From positions 1 to 42,191 of the forward strand of contig CACEEB010000009.1 in the NCBI GenBank assembly GCA_902558495.1: 42,191 bases of DNA, given 5' to 3'. The notes under the pieces are model-generated. The model was not told the origin of the DNA. It did no database searches and saw nothing but the letters and a program-made list of their open reading frames with translations. This DNA is from an uncultured OM43 clade bacterium (GTDB taxonomy: Bacteria > Pseudomonadota > Gammaproteobacteria > Burkholderiales > Methylophilaceae). A program made the translations under genes and the position numbers. Of the stretch, positions 33,761 to 42,191 are shown piece by piece. The first letter of the stretch is position 1. Every line of letters starts with the position of its first letter.

Positions 33761-34852
33761 TTGGAAAACTTACTCGAATTTAATTTAAGAGAATTAACTA
33801 AATATATTGCCCCATATGGCCATAAGGCCTACAGGGCAAAACAGCTCTTAAAATGGATTTATAAGGTTGGTCAGAAAGATTTTAATCTGATGACTGATTT
33901 ATCAAAATCCTTCAGGCAGGAGTTAAGTGAGATAGCTCAAATTAAGACACCACAAATCCATCTTGATCACTTATCAAGTGACGGAACGAGAAAATGGTTA
34001 CTTGATGTAGGGGCCAAAAATGGTATTGAGGCGGTTTTTATCCCCGAAAAAGATCGAGGAACACTTTGTATATCATCTCAAGTGGGTTGTGCTCTCGAAT
34101 GCACATTTTGTTCGACTGGAAGACAAGGCTTTAATCGAAACCTTTCATCAGCCGAAATTATTGGTCAGCTATGGGTGGCAAATAATTTGTTACGTGAGCA
34201 ACAAAATTACAAAAGTTTTAAAATAGAAGATCGTATAATTACCAACGTTGTAATGATGGGTATGGGAGAGCCATTAACTAATTACAAGCAAGTCGTTCAT
34301 GCCCTAGAAATGATGCTTGATGATAATGTTTATGGGTTAAGTCGAAGAAGAGTAACTTTATCAACTAGTGGTCTAATACCAGCAATTGATAAGCTTCGAG
34401 AGGATTGCCCTGTATCACTTGCAATATCCCTGCATGCACCTAATGATGCATTAAGGAATGAAATTGTACCAATAAACAAAAAATACCCACTAGAGGCTTT
34501 AATGAAGTCTTGTATAAGATATATTGACAAAGCACCCCGTGATTTTGTTACATTTGAATATGTGATGTTAAACGACATTAATGATTCTTTAGAGCAAGCA
34601 AAACAACTAGTTAGTTTAGTAAAAGACGTCCCTTGTAAATTTAATTTAATTCCTTTTAATCCCTTTCCTAATAGTGGATATACATGCTCAAGTAGAGCTA
34701 AAATTGAATCCTTTCAAAGGTTGCTAATGGATGCAGGGTTAGTTGCGACAATCAGAAAAACAAGAGGCGATGATATTGATGCTGCTTGTGGACAATTAGC
34801 AGGCCAAGTTCAGGACAAAACAAAAAGAACACAAAGAATACATCTAGCATGA
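33761..34852 (+). CDS. rlmN: 23S rRNA/tRNA adenine-C2 methyltransferase RlmN
   Basis: Radical SAM enzyme of 363 residues that methylates A2503 of 23S rRNA and A37 of some tRNAs. The iron-sulphur cysteines are C110-x3-C114-x2-C117 in [13 protein letters not shown], and the second catalytic Cys343 lies in [23 protein letters not shown] and [11 protein letters not shown] are further landmarks. It starts with TTG 6 bases after the ndk stop, with no nearby ATG in frame at the expected N-terminus. It overlaps ispG as ATGA. The usual pilF/rodZ genes between rlmN and ispG are missing. Confidence 0.95.
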   Translation: MENLLEFNLRELTKYIAPYGHKAYRAKQLLKWIYKVGQKDFNLMTDLSKSFRQELSEIAQIKTPQIHLDHLSSDGTRKWLLDVGAKNGIEAVFIPEKDRGTLCISSQVGCALECTFCSTGRQGFNRNLSSAEIIGQLWVANNLLREQQNYKSFKIEDRIITNVVMMGMGEPLTNYKQVVHALEMMLDDNVYGLSRRRVTLSTSGLIPAIDKLREDCPVSLAISLHAPNDALRNEIVPINKKYPLEALMKSCIRYIDKAPRDFVTFEYVMLNDINDSLEQAKQLVSLVKDVPCKFNLIPFNPFPNSGYTCSSRAKIESFQRLLMDAGLVATIRKTRGDDIDAACGQLAGQVQDKTKRTQRIHLA

Positions 34853-36063
34853 TTAAAAAAAATACAACACAGGTTATGGTAGGTAATATAGCTGTTGGTG
34901 GTGGCGCACCAGTTGTAATTCAGTCTATGACAAACACAGACACATCTGATAAAAAAGAAACCGTAAGTCAAATCTTAGATTTATGGAAAGCAGGTTCGGA
35001 AATTGTAAGGATAACAGTCAATGATGAGGCTTCAGCAGCACAAGTACCTGATATAAAAAAAGATTTACTTGATAGAGGATGTGATGTGCCTCTAGTTGGT
35101 GATTTTCATTTTAATGGTCATAAACTTCTCAAAAAATTTCCTGAGTGCGCATCCTCTTTAGACAAATATCGTATAAACCCAGGGAATGTTGGTAAAGGTA
35201 GTAAAAGGGATGAGCAATTTTCAATGATGATAAAACTTGCCATTGAATATGACAAGCCAATAAGAATTGGGGTGAATTGGGGAAGCCTGGATCAAGATCT
35301 ATTGAAGGTTTTGATGGATGAAAACGCAGCATTAAAAAGTCCATTACCATCTGCAACTGTTATGAAAGAGACATTAATAAGGTCGGTACTGGATAGTGCG
35401 ATTTCTGCCGAATCTATAGGTTTGCCAAAAAATAAAATTATCGTCTCATGCAAGGTAAGTGATGTGCAGGATTTGATTGAAGTATATACAAATTTGTCAA
35501 AGCGTTGTTCATACCCATTACATTTAGGTCTTACAGAGGCAGGCATTGGTTCTAAAGGCATAGTTGCCTCTGCTGCATCCATGGGATATCTTCTTCAACA
35601 AGGTATTGGAGACACAATCAGAGTATCTTTAACGCCTCAACCAGGCGAACCAAGAACTACAGAGGTTACAGTTGCACAAGAATTACTCCAGACTATGGGC
35701 ATTAGATCATTTACCCCCTTAGTTATTGCATGCCCAGGCTGTGGTCGAACTACTTCGACTTATTTTCAAGAGTTAGCCGGTGATATTCAATCCTTTTTAA
35801 GAAATACTATGCCTGAATGGAAAAAAACTTATAATGGTGTTGAAAATATGTCTATAGCTGTTATGGGCTGTGTTGTTAATGGCCCAGGTGAATCAAAGAT
35901 GGCTAATTTAGGAATTAGTCTTCCAGGAACTGGTGAAACTCCTGTGGCCCCAGTTTATGAGAATGGCAAAAAAACAGTAACGCTCAAGGGAGATAAAATT
36001 GGTGAAGAATTTAAAGAAATTATCAATTTATACATAAAAAATAATTTCCCAAAGAAAACATGA
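34849..36063 (+). CDS. ispG: 4-hydroxy-3-methylbut-2-enyl diphosphate synthase (flavodoxin-type)
   Basis: MEP-pathway iron-sulphur enzyme, 404 residues from the ATG at 34849. That start forms an ATGA overlap with rlmN and leads straight into [20 protein letters not shown]. An open frame further upstream inside rlmN is not part of the protein. The [4Fe-4S] ligands are Cys295 and Cys298 in ACPGCGRT and Cys341 in [23 protein letters not shown] is another conserved stretch. It supplies isoprenoid precursors, including for the undecaprenyl carrier used by the glycan cluster. Confidence 0.95.
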   Translation: MIKKNTTQVMVGNIAVGGGAPVVIQSMTNTDTSDKKETVSQILDLWKAGSEIVRITVNDEASAAQVPDIKKDLLDRGCDVPLVGDFHFNGHKLLKKFPECASSLDKYRINPGNVGKGSKRDEQFSMMIKLAIEYDKPIRIGVNWGSLDQDLLKVLMDENAALKSPLPSATVMKETLIRSVLDSAISAESIGLPKNKIIVSCKVSDVQDLIEVYTNLSKRCSYPLHLGLTEAGIGSKGIVASAASMGYLLQQGIGDTIRVSLTPQPGEPRTTEVTVAQELLQTMGIRSFTPLVIACPGCGRTTSTYFQELAGDIQSFLRNTMPEWKKTYNGVENMSIAVMGCVVNGPGESKMANLGISLPGTGETPVAPVYENGKKTVTLKGDKIGEEFKEIINLYIKNNFPKKT

Positions 36064-36071
36064 GTTAATTT

Positions 36072-37334
36072 ATGGCTAAAAAAATACAATCAATTAAAGG
36101 TTTTTATGATGTTCCTCCTCAACGTCAAAAGTTATGGCGATTCATGGAGTCAAAAATTTTATCAGTGCTTGACCAATATAGTTATCAAGAGATTGGTTTA
36201 CCTATGTTGGAATCCACTGATTTATTTACTGCTGGAGTCGGGACACATACGGACATTGTTGAAAAAGAGATGTATAGCTGGACAGATCCATTAAATAATG
36301 ACGATTTAACACTGAGACCTGAGGGAACAGCAGGCTGTGTCAGAGCTGTAATTGAAGGGAGCTTAACATATAACGGCCCAATTAAATTATTTTATAGAGG
36401 GCCTATGTTTAGGCATGAGAATGTACAAAAAGGTAGACAACGCCAATTTCATCAAGTAGGTGCAGAGGCTTTTGGTTATGGCGACGCATCAAGTGATGCA
36501 GAACAGATTTTATTATTAAAACGCCTCTGGAAGAATCTTGGCCTGAATAATATAGAGCTACAGTTAAATACAATTGGTGATCCATCAGATAGAAAGTTAT
36601 ACCGCAAAGCATTGATTGATTATTTCGAAAAAAATAAATCAATGTTGGATGATGATGCGCAAAGAAGGCTGTATGAAAACCCTCTTCGAATCTTAGATAG
36701 TAAAAATCCAAAAATGCAGGATATGCTTAACAATGCTCCAAAATTAAAAGATTTTATTTCCAATGATAGTCTCAAACATTTTGATATGTTATGTAACATT
36801 CTTGATAATCATAAAGTGGAATACAGTTTAAATGACCGATTGGTGAGGGGGTTAGATTATTATAATCGTACTGTATTTGAATATGTAACAGCTGATTTGG
36901 GAAGTCAAGGTACTATTGCTGGTGGAGGGCGTTTTGATTATTTGGTTGAAAAATTGGGAGGAGACAAAACACCTGCATGTGGATTTGCTCTTGGTCTTGA
37001 GCGAATAATATTGTTATTAGAAACCAAGGAGATCACTCATCATATTAATCCTGATATGTATATTCTAAATCTAGGTCATGATGCTAGGGGTAATGCTTTT
37101 AATATTGCAGAATTATTGCGTGATCATAGCTATAAAGTTGCTGTAAATTTGGAAGGAGCCAGTTTTAAGTCACAAATGAAAAAAGCTGATAAAAGTGGAG
37201 CAAAGATTGCATTAATTCTTGGAGATGACGAAGTGGTTAAAAAATCTATTAAAATTAAACTTCTTCGAAAAGAAGTGTCACAAGAGGACGTTTTACAAAG
37301 AAATCTTTTATCTTACTTAAAGAGTATTAAATAA
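36072..37334 (+). CDS. hisS: Histidine-tRNA ligase
   Basis: Class II aminoacyl-tRNA synthetase of 420 residues. Motif 2 is FYRGPMFRHENVQKGRQRQF (about 109-128). The histidine-specific LVRGLDYYNRTVFEY (about 258-272) and motif 3 FALGLERIILLL follow in the C-terminal part of the catalytic domain. A C-terminal anticodon-binding domain begins near MYILNLGHDA. Length is normal. The ATG comes 8 bases after the ispG stop with only a weak ribosome-binding site, consistent with read-through translation. The next gene's TTG directly follows its stop. Confidence 0.96.
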   Translation: MAKKIQSIKGFYDVPPQRQKLWRFMESKILSVLDQYSYQEIGLPMLESTDLFTAGVGTHTDIVEKEMYSWTDPLNNDDLTLRPEGTAGCVRAVIEGSLTYNGPIKLFYRGPMFRHENVQKGRQRQFHQVGAEAFGYGDASSDAEQILLLKRLWKNLGLNNIELQLNTIGDPSDRKLYRKALIDYFEKNKSMLDDDAQRRLYENPLRILDSKNPKMQDMLNNAPKLKDFISNDSLKHFDMLCNILDNHKVEYSLNDRLVRGLDYYNRTVFEYVTADLGSQGTIAGGGRFDYLVEKLGGDKTPACGFALGLERIILLLETKEITHHINPDMYILNLGHDARGNAFNIAELLRDHSYKVAVNLEGASFKSQMKKADKSGAKIALILGDDEVVKKSIKIKLLRKEVSQEDVLQRNLLSYLKSIK

Positions 37335-38171
37335 TTGAATAAAGACCTTTTAGAAATAAACCAATTAACTATTTCCCCAAAAAATAATCCACAACTGCAT
37401 TTGGTGGATGATATTTCTTTTCATCTTAAGAAAGGAAAAACTACTTGTATTGTTGGGGAATCAGGGAGTGGCAAGAGCCTTACAGCATTATCCATTATTA
37501 AGCTTCTCTCTAAACAGCTTAGTGTATCTGGAAAATTCTTTTTTAATGGAGAAGACATTACCAGTATCCCTGAAAAGGAAATGCGTTTAAAGCGTGGTCA
37601 AAATATTGCGATGATTTTTCAAGAGCCAATGACATCATTAAATCCAGTTTTAACAATTGGTTATCAAATTCAAGAGGCAGTAAAGGTTCATCACAATCTG
37701 GAAAAAAATCAATTACAAAAAAGAACTGACGAGTTACTTGATTTAGTTGGAATTCCATCAAATAGGGCTTCAAGCTTTCCTGATGAATTATCTGGTGGTC
37801 AGAGACAAAGAATTATGATTGCAATGGCTATGTCTTGTAACCCAACTTTGTTAATTGCAGATGAGCCTACTACTGCATTGGATGTTACTGTTCAGGCACA
37901 AATACTTGATTTATTGGATAATTTAAAAGATAAGCTAGATATGACTATGCTATTTATAACGCATGATTTTGGTGTGGTAAATGATATTGCTGACGATGTT
38001 ATTGTCATGTTTAAGGGTAAAATTGTCGAACAAGGAAGTGTGAAGAACGTATTATCCAAGCCAAGCCACCCATATACAAAAGCTTTATTAAATTGCGTTC
38101 CAGATTCAGCTGGTAAGAAGGTTTTAAAACCAATTAATTATGAAAAACTATATAAGATGATGGCAAAGTAA
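37335..38171 (+). CDS. ABC transporter ATP-binding protein, DppD/OppD type
   Basis: Peptide/nickel-type ABC ATPase of 278 residues, TTG start abutting the hisS stop. Walker A is GESGSGKS (41-48), the signature LSGGQRQRI (152-160) and Walker B LLIADEPTTALDV (about 171-183). MIFQEPMTSLNPV is the Q-loop form typical of the DppD/OppD half, and the C-terminal HPYTKALLNCVPD segment also fits, although the cysteine-rich C-terminal iron-sulphur extension seen in some DppD proteins is absent. It forms a pair with the next gene. No permease or binding-protein gene lies nearby, so the partners must be elsewhere. Confidence 0.88.
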   Translation: MNKDLLEINQLTISPKNNPQLHLVDDISFHLKKGKTTCIVGESGSGKSLTALSIIKLLSKQLSVSGKFFFNGEDITSIPEKEMRLKRGQNIAMIFQEPMTSLNPVLTIGYQIQEAVKVHHNLEKNQLQKRTDELLDLVGIPSNRASSFPDELSGGQRQRIMIAMAMSCNPTLLIADEPTTALDVTVQAQILDLLDNLKDKLDMTMLFITHDFGVVNDIADDVIVMFKGKIVEQGSVKNVLSKPSHPYTKALLNCVPDSAGKKVLKPINYEKLYKMMAK

Positions 38172-38977
38172 TGAAAAATATTTTAGAAGCAAAAAACTTA
38201 GTAAAAGAATATAGTCAAACCCAAGGTTTTTTTTCAAGAACTAAGAATATTATTCGTGCATTAAGCCATGTTTCAATATCTATTGAAAAGGGTAAAACTC
38301 TTGCTGTTGTTGGTGAATCTGGAAGCGGCAAATCTACTCTTGCAAAAAGTCTTATTAAGCTAATCGAAGTTGATGATGGATCAATATACTTTGAGGGTGT
38401 CCATCTAAATAGTTTGACCTCAGCTGAATTAAAGTCCACACGAAGAAATATTCAAATGGTCTTCCAGGACCCTTATGCTTCACTTAATCCAAGGATGAAA
38501 ATTAAAGATATTCTTGAAGAACCGTTAATTATTCATAATATTGATGAACCTTCAGGTCGACAAAAAAAAATAAAACAAATGATTATTAGGGTGGGTTTAG
38601 AAGAAGATGATCTTAAGAAATATCCACATGAATTTTCAGGCGGTCAACGACAAAGAATTGGTATAGCCAGGGCGCTAATTTTAAGCCCAAAGTTAGTTAT
38701 TTGTGACGAACCTGTTTCAGCTCTTGATGTATCTGTCCAGGCACAGATAATTCAGCTTTTAAAATCACTTCAAAAGGAGTTTGAATTAACTTATTTATTT
38801 ATCACCCATGACTTACGAATAGTAAGACATATTGCTGATAGAGTGTTTGTTATGAAGGAAGGTGAATTAATGGAGCAAGGAAAAACTGATATAATTTTCA
38901 ATAATCCAAAAACTGCCTACACAAAGGAGCTTTTAACTTCAATCCCAGGTAATCGTAAATTAAAAAGGAATAAATAA
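38171..38977 (+). CDS. ABC transporter ATP-binding protein, DppF/OppF type
   Basis: Second ABC ATPase of the pair, 268 residues, starting on the last base of the previous stop (TAATG). Walker A is GESGSGKST (48-56), the Q-loop is MVFQDPYASLNPRM, the signature FSGGQRQRIGIARAL and Walker B LVICDEPVSALDVS. The insertion before Walker A (GFFSRTKNIIRAL) is typical of DppF/OppF. The two genes together correspond to a YejF/DppDF-like module powering uptake of peptides or a similar solute across the inner membrane. The position between hisS and yfgM is unusual for this conserved operon. Confidence 0.88.
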   Translation: MKNILEAKNLVKEYSQTQGFFSRTKNIIRALSHVSISIEKGKTLAVVGESGSGKSTLAKSLIKLIEVDDGSIYFEGVHLNSLTSAELKSTRRNIQMVFQDPYASLNPRMKIKDILEEPLIIHNIDEPSGRQKKIKQMIIRVGLEEDDLKKYPHEFSGGQRQRIGIARALILSPKLVICDEPVSALDVSVQAQIIQLLKSLQKEFELTYLFITHDLRIVRHIADRVFVMKEGELMEQGKTDIIFNNPKTAYTKELLTSIPGNRKLKRNK

Positions 38978-39603
38978 TGGCTGTAGACATAGACGATAAC
39001 GAACAAAATGAAAAATTAAGAGATATATGGACCAATTATAAGAATTTCATATTAATTGGCTTAGGTTTTTTGCTGGCCTTATATTTTGGCTTCACTTTTT
39101 TAGCAAATCAAGAGACTAAGCGCAATGAGGTGGCTTCTCAATTGTATCAAGAAATTTTAATCGAAAAAATTGAAAATTTAGAAAATATTCAACTGAAAAC
39201 CAACTCTTTAAAAAAAGATCATTTGGCTACTCCTTATGCTGGAAGGGCATCACTTCACCTCGGTCAATTATTTGCGAAGTCCAATAAGTATGAGGAATCG
39301 ATCAATGAATTAAAGTGGGCATCAGATAAAGCAAAAGAAGTTTCTATTCAATCTCTTGCTAGATATACGCTAGCTCTCACATATATCGCGACCAAAGATT
39401 ATAAGAATGCAAAAATAGCTGCTGAAAGCATCGCTAGCAATGGGTTTAATGCACTCAAAATGGATCTTATGGGTGATATTTATTTGTTGGAGGGCAATGT
39501 TGATAAGGCAAAAGAGGCGTTTATAACTGCATTGGAATTTTATAAAGACAAGAATGAACTTGCTCAAGTCATCCAAACAAAGATTGATGCCCTTGGCAAA
39601 TGA
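38977..39603 (+). CDS. yfgM: YfgM-like TPR membrane protein
   Basis: A 208-residue protein with a short cytoplasmic N-terminus (DIDDNEQNEKLRDIWTNYKNF), one membrane helix at about 24-43 and a periplasmic C-terminal part with TPR-like helices (GRASLHLGQLFAKSNKYEESINE, then YTLALTYIATKDYKNAKIAA). This matches YfgM, an ancillary subunit of the SecYEG translocon that works with the chaperone PpiD. The yfgM-bamB-der order supports the call. It overlaps the ATPase gene by one base and bamB by four. Confidence 0.88.
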   Translation: MAVDIDDNEQNEKLRDIWTNYKNFILIGLGFLLALYFGFTFLANQETKRNEVASQLYQEILIEKIENLENIQLKTNSLKKDHLATPYAGRASLHLGQLFAKSNKYEESINELKWASDKAKEVSIQSLARYTLALTYIATKDYKNAKIAAESIASNGFNALKMDLMGDIYLLEGNVDKAKEAFITALEFYKDKNELAQVIQTKIDALGK

Positions 39604-40886
39604 AATATATATTTGCTTTATTTATAGCACTTATTACTTCATCCTGTTTTTTTGGACCAGTTAAGGAATTAAAGTATCAAATTGAGGATTCTTTTGATGA
39701 GGGTGAATCTTTAGCAGAACCAAATAAAATTTCAAATTTTGCGCAGACTAAATCTTTTGAAATTATTTGGAAGTCACAAATAGAGAGTAATCCAGAACAT
39801 AAAACTCACCTTTTTCACGCAAAAGATACTTTATTCGCAATATCTTCAAGTGGTAATTTATCGGCATTTAATGTTGAAGATGGGCTTATTAAGTGGTCAA
39901 AAAGCTTTAATGTCGAAGTCTCCTCTGGATTATCAGGTAATGATTCAGTAGTAGCCTTCACCTCTAAGGATGGTTATATATATTGTGTTGATTTTGACGG
40001 TAAACTTCTGTGGAAATCATTTTTTGGACGCATACTATCGCCCCCGCTTGTTTTAGATGAATTTATGGTTTTAAGAAGAGATGATAACTTTTTTGCTTCA
40101 TTAGATATTTTAGAGGGAAATACAGTTTGGAATTATCAAGCCCCAAGCTCATCATTAACCCTGGATACTCAAGGAAAAATGATTTTTTCTGACGGGGTCA
40201 TTTATTCCGGACTTCCTAATGCAAAATTAATTGCACTTGAGGCGGCTACAGGATTTTTAATATGGGAGGCTACTATTTCGAGACCGAAAGGAACCTCAGA
40301 TATTGATAAATTAAACGATATAACTAGCCAACCTGTTATTGATAACTCCTTAATTTTTGTAGTTTCTATGAATGGAGATGTTGCTTGCCTAGATCGCAAA
40401 ACCTCAGAAGTATTGTGGACAAGACCTTTATCAAGTTTTGTCGGTATAACAGATCATTTAGATGAGGTCGTAGTAGTGCATCAGACAGATTCAATTTATT
40501 CTCTTAATAAATTAACTGGTAAATCAAACTGGAGAAATGGAAAATTGAAAGGGAGATTGTTGACAGCGGGAATTATTATCGATGATTTTTTTATAACAGG
40601 TGATTTTGAAGGATATTTACATACAATTGACGTAAATACTGGTGTTCTTGTGGGAAGACTTCTTCTTGAATCTAAGGAAAAGATTTTAAATAATCTTACA
40701 AAAAATCTAGACGATAGTTTTTACGCAATTAATGCTAAGGGATTGATTTATAAGCTTAAGTTAGTCGATGTAGATATTCCAATTGAGAATACTGAGACAG
40801 AATCAAATGCCGAGAATGATGATATTTCAGAGGAATCTACAACGCTTAAATTATTTGATAAATTAAAAGAAAAAATTCTTAATTAA
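39600..40886 (+). CDS. bamB: Outer-membrane assembly lipoprotein BamB
   Basis: Lipoprotein of the BAM complex, a seven/eight-blade beta-propeller of PQQ-like repeats. The signal peptide ends in the lipobox ITSSC with the lipidated Cys16. Repeat cores such as LSAFNVEDGLIKWSKSF, IALEAATGFLIWEAT, VACLDRKTSEVLWTR and IYSLNKLTGKSNWRN recur about every 40-45 residues. At 428 residues it is longer than usual (about 380-390). The extra part is an acidic C-terminal tail (about 393-428) rich in Glu and Asp and then a basic amphipathic end. The start overlaps yfgM as ATGA. Confidence 0.92.
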   Translation: MKYIFALFIALITSSCFFGPVKELKYQIEDSFDEGESLAEPNKISNFAQTKSFEIIWKSQIESNPEHKTHLFHAKDTLFAISSSGNLSAFNVEDGLIKWSKSFNVEVSSGLSGNDSVVAFTSKDGYIYCVDFDGKLLWKSFFGRILSPPLVLDEFMVLRRDDNFFASLDILEGNTVWNYQAPSSSLTLDTQGKMIFSDGVIYSGLPNAKLIALEAATGFLIWEATISRPKGTSDIDKLNDITSQPVIDNSLIFVVSMNGDVACLDRKTSEVLWTRPLSSFVGITDHLDEVVVVHQTDSIYSLNKLTGKSNWRNGKLKGRLLTAGIIIDDFFITGDFEGYLHTIDVNTGVLVGRLLLESKEKILNNLTKNLDDSFYAINAKGLIYKLKLVDVDIPIENTETESNAENDDISEESTTLKLFDKLKEKILN

Positions 40887-40889
40887 CTG

Positions 40890-42191
40890 ATGATTACTAT
40901 TGCGATAGTCGGAAGACCTAATGTTGGAAAATCCAGTTTATTTAATCGATTAACTAAAAGTAGGGATGCCTTAGTAGCAGATGAACCTGGCCTTACAAGA
41001 GACAGGCACTACGGAAAATTTAAAATTGAACAATCACAATTTATACTTATTGATACAGGTGGATTTGAGCCTAAAAAGAAAGTAGGTATAGCAAAAGAAA
41101 TGGCATTACAAACTAGGCTTGCTATAGATGAATGTGATCTTATCTTATTTGTGGTGGATGCAAGAGAGGGACTTCATCCAATTGATCAACATATTGCCGA
41201 TATAGTTCGTAAAAATGATAAGAATAAAATTCTCTTGATCAACAAAGCAGAGGGAATGCAAACTGAGATGGTATGTGCAGAATTTTATTCATTTGGTTTT
41301 AAACAAATTCTACCCATATCTTCTGCTCATGGGGAGGGCATAAGTCTTTTAAAAGAGATGATTATTAATTTTGATTGGCAAGAGGAACCAAGCGGAATAA
41401 CAAAAAATATTCCAAAAATTACTATTGTAGGAAGACCTAATGTTGGAAAATCAACATTAACAAATGCTTTGTTGGGTGAGGAACGATTTATAGTTTACGA
41501 TGAGGCGGGTACGACGCGTGATGCAGTATCTGCAGAATTTGTATTTAATAAAAAAGAGTTTATTCTCACAGATACTGCAGGTATTAGAAAAAAAGGAAAG
41601 GTAATTGCTACTATTGAAAAGTTTTCTATCATAAAAACACTTTCGTCCATTGAATCTTCCAATGTTGTAATCCTTGTTATTGATGCATCTGGAGGAATAG
41701 CTGTGCAGGATATGCATTTAATTGGTTTTGTCTTGGAATCTGGTAAGTCAATCGTTATTGCAATAAATAAATGGGATTCTGTATCTGCTTATGAGAAAGA
41801 AAAAATTCAAAATGAAATTGATCAAAAATTACTTTTTGTTAATTTTGCTGAGAAAGTTTTCGTTTCCGCATTAAAAGGATCTGGATTAAAATTATTGATG
41901 AATTCTGTAATAAAAGCTTTCAAATCCTCATCTCTTAAGTTCTCGACTCCTCAAATAAACGAGGTTCTTTCTAATGCAATTCAGACTCATCAACCAAAAA
42001 TAATTAAAGGTATTAGGCCTAAGCTAAAATTTGCTCACCAAGGTGGTTTAAATCCACCTACAGTAATAATTCATGGAAATCATTTAAAGGAAATTAGCAA
42101 AGATTATATAAGATATCTTGAAACTTTCTTTCGTAAAGCATTTGAGCTGGTTGGCACTCCGTTAAGAGTAGAATTAAAAAGTGGGAGAAAT
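40890..42191 (+). CDS. der: GTPase Der (EngA), 3' end cut by window
   Basis: Tandem-GTPase ribosome-assembly factor. The visible 434 codons run to the last base without a stop, so the C-terminal few tens of residues are outside. The first GTPase domain has G1 GRPNVGKSS (8-16), G3 DTGGFE and G4 NKAE. The second has G1 GRPNVGKST at about 181-189, G3 DTAGIRKKGK and G4 NKWD. A C-terminal KH-like domain (RPKLKFAHQGGLNPPT onward) follows. The ATG is 3 bases after the bamB stop. Length and motifs are normal for the family as far as visible. Confidence 0.95.
   Translation, partial: MITIAIVGRPNVGKSSLFNRLTKSRDALVADEPGLTRDRHYGKFKIEQSQFILIDTGGFEPKKKVGIAKEMALQTRLAIDECDLILFVVDAREGLHPIDQHIADIVRKNDKNKILLINKAEGMQTEMVCAEFYSFGFKQILPISSAHGEGISLLKEMIINFDWQEEPSGITKNIPKITIVGRPNVGKSTLTNALLGEERFIVYDEAGTTRDAVSAEFVFNKKEFILTDTAGIRKKGKVIATIEKFSIIKTLSSIESSNVVILVIDASGGIAVQDMHLIGFVLESGKSIVIAINKWDSVSAYEKEKIQNEIDQKLLFVNFAEKVFVSALKGSGLKLLMNSVIKAFKSSSLKFSTPQINEVLSNAIQTHQPKIIKGIRPKLKFAHQGGLNPPTVIIHGNHLKEISKDYIRYLETFFRKAFELVGTPLRVELKSGRN

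Noticed and set aside
1-42191. CRISPR arrays, tRNA/rRNA genes, insertion sequences, prophage or attachment sites
   Set aside because: Reading the few non-coding stretches (all about 100 bases or less) showed no repeat array, cloverleaf, transposase or integrase.

Overview
The window looks like part of the chromosome of an AT-rich (roughly 30% GC by eye), streamlined Gram-negative proteobacterium. Two things support this. The right flank has the order ndk-rlmN-ispG-hisS-(two ABC ATPases)-yfgM-bamB-der, which is a gamma/betaproteobacterial arrangement. The genes are also packed very tightly, with many ATGA and TAATG junctions and no gene-free stretch above about 100 bases. A marine low-GC lineage such as OM43-like Methylophilales or a SUP05/SAR86-type gammaproteobacterium would fit, but this is inference and no rRNA is present to decide it.

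Bases 1-26.9 kb are one long plus-strand cluster for a surface glycan (O-antigen or similar). It opens with a pseudaminic-acid-type nonulosonate pathway: pseB, pseC, an aldo/keto reductase, a cytidylyltransferase fused to a class III aminotransferase, a formyltransferase-like gene, a 63-codon companion and pseI. Next comes an acyl-decoration module of a DRE-TIM aldolase, an acyl-CoA/acyl-ACP ligase, a cyclase-family hydrolase, a SAM methyltransferase, an AAC(3)-fold acyltransferase, an acyl carrier protein and a DUF4910 aminopeptidase-fold protein. Its gene content resembles the Campylobacter jejuni Cj1295-Cj1300 region, linked to di-O-methylglyceryl pseudaminic acid. An LIC12162-family transferase and a GT2 enzyme follow. 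A CDP-6-deoxyhexose branch comes next (rfbG, a cupin epimerase, rfbF, an SDR), then a second GT2, two polytopic membrane proteins (Wzy-like and Wzx/MurJ-like), a GT4, a PglC-type initiating phosphoglycosyl transferase and a DegT aminotransferase.

From 26.9 to 30.2 kb, a minus-strand metallo-beta-lactamase-fold protein related to the hydrolase-like part of CMP-Neu5Ac hydroxylase converges on the DegT gene. It diverges from a plus-strand membrane-bound PglF/WbpM-type UDP-HexNAc 4,6-dehydratase. That dehydratase, the DegT enzyme and the PglC-type transferase together would make and load a 4-amino-4,6-dideoxy-HexNAc primer sugar.

From 30.2 to 33.3 kb, a minus-strand operon (trhO, a Gfo/Idh/MocA oxidoreductase, a gph-like HAD phosphatase, rfaH) ends against the dehydratase gene. 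The RfaH-like antiterminator next to a cluster more than 26 kb long is likely its regulator.

From 33.35 kb to the end are plus-strand housekeeping genes: ndk, rlmN, ispG, hisS, a DppD/DppF-type ATPase pair with no permeases, yfgM, bamB and der (cut by the window end). The main novelty candidates are the acyl-decoration module attached to a nonulosonate pathway, the cytidylyltransferase-aminotransferase fusion, the absence of recognisable PseG and PseH, and the CMAH-like gene at the cluster edge. I saw no tRNA, rRNA, CRISPR array, insertion sequence or transposase.
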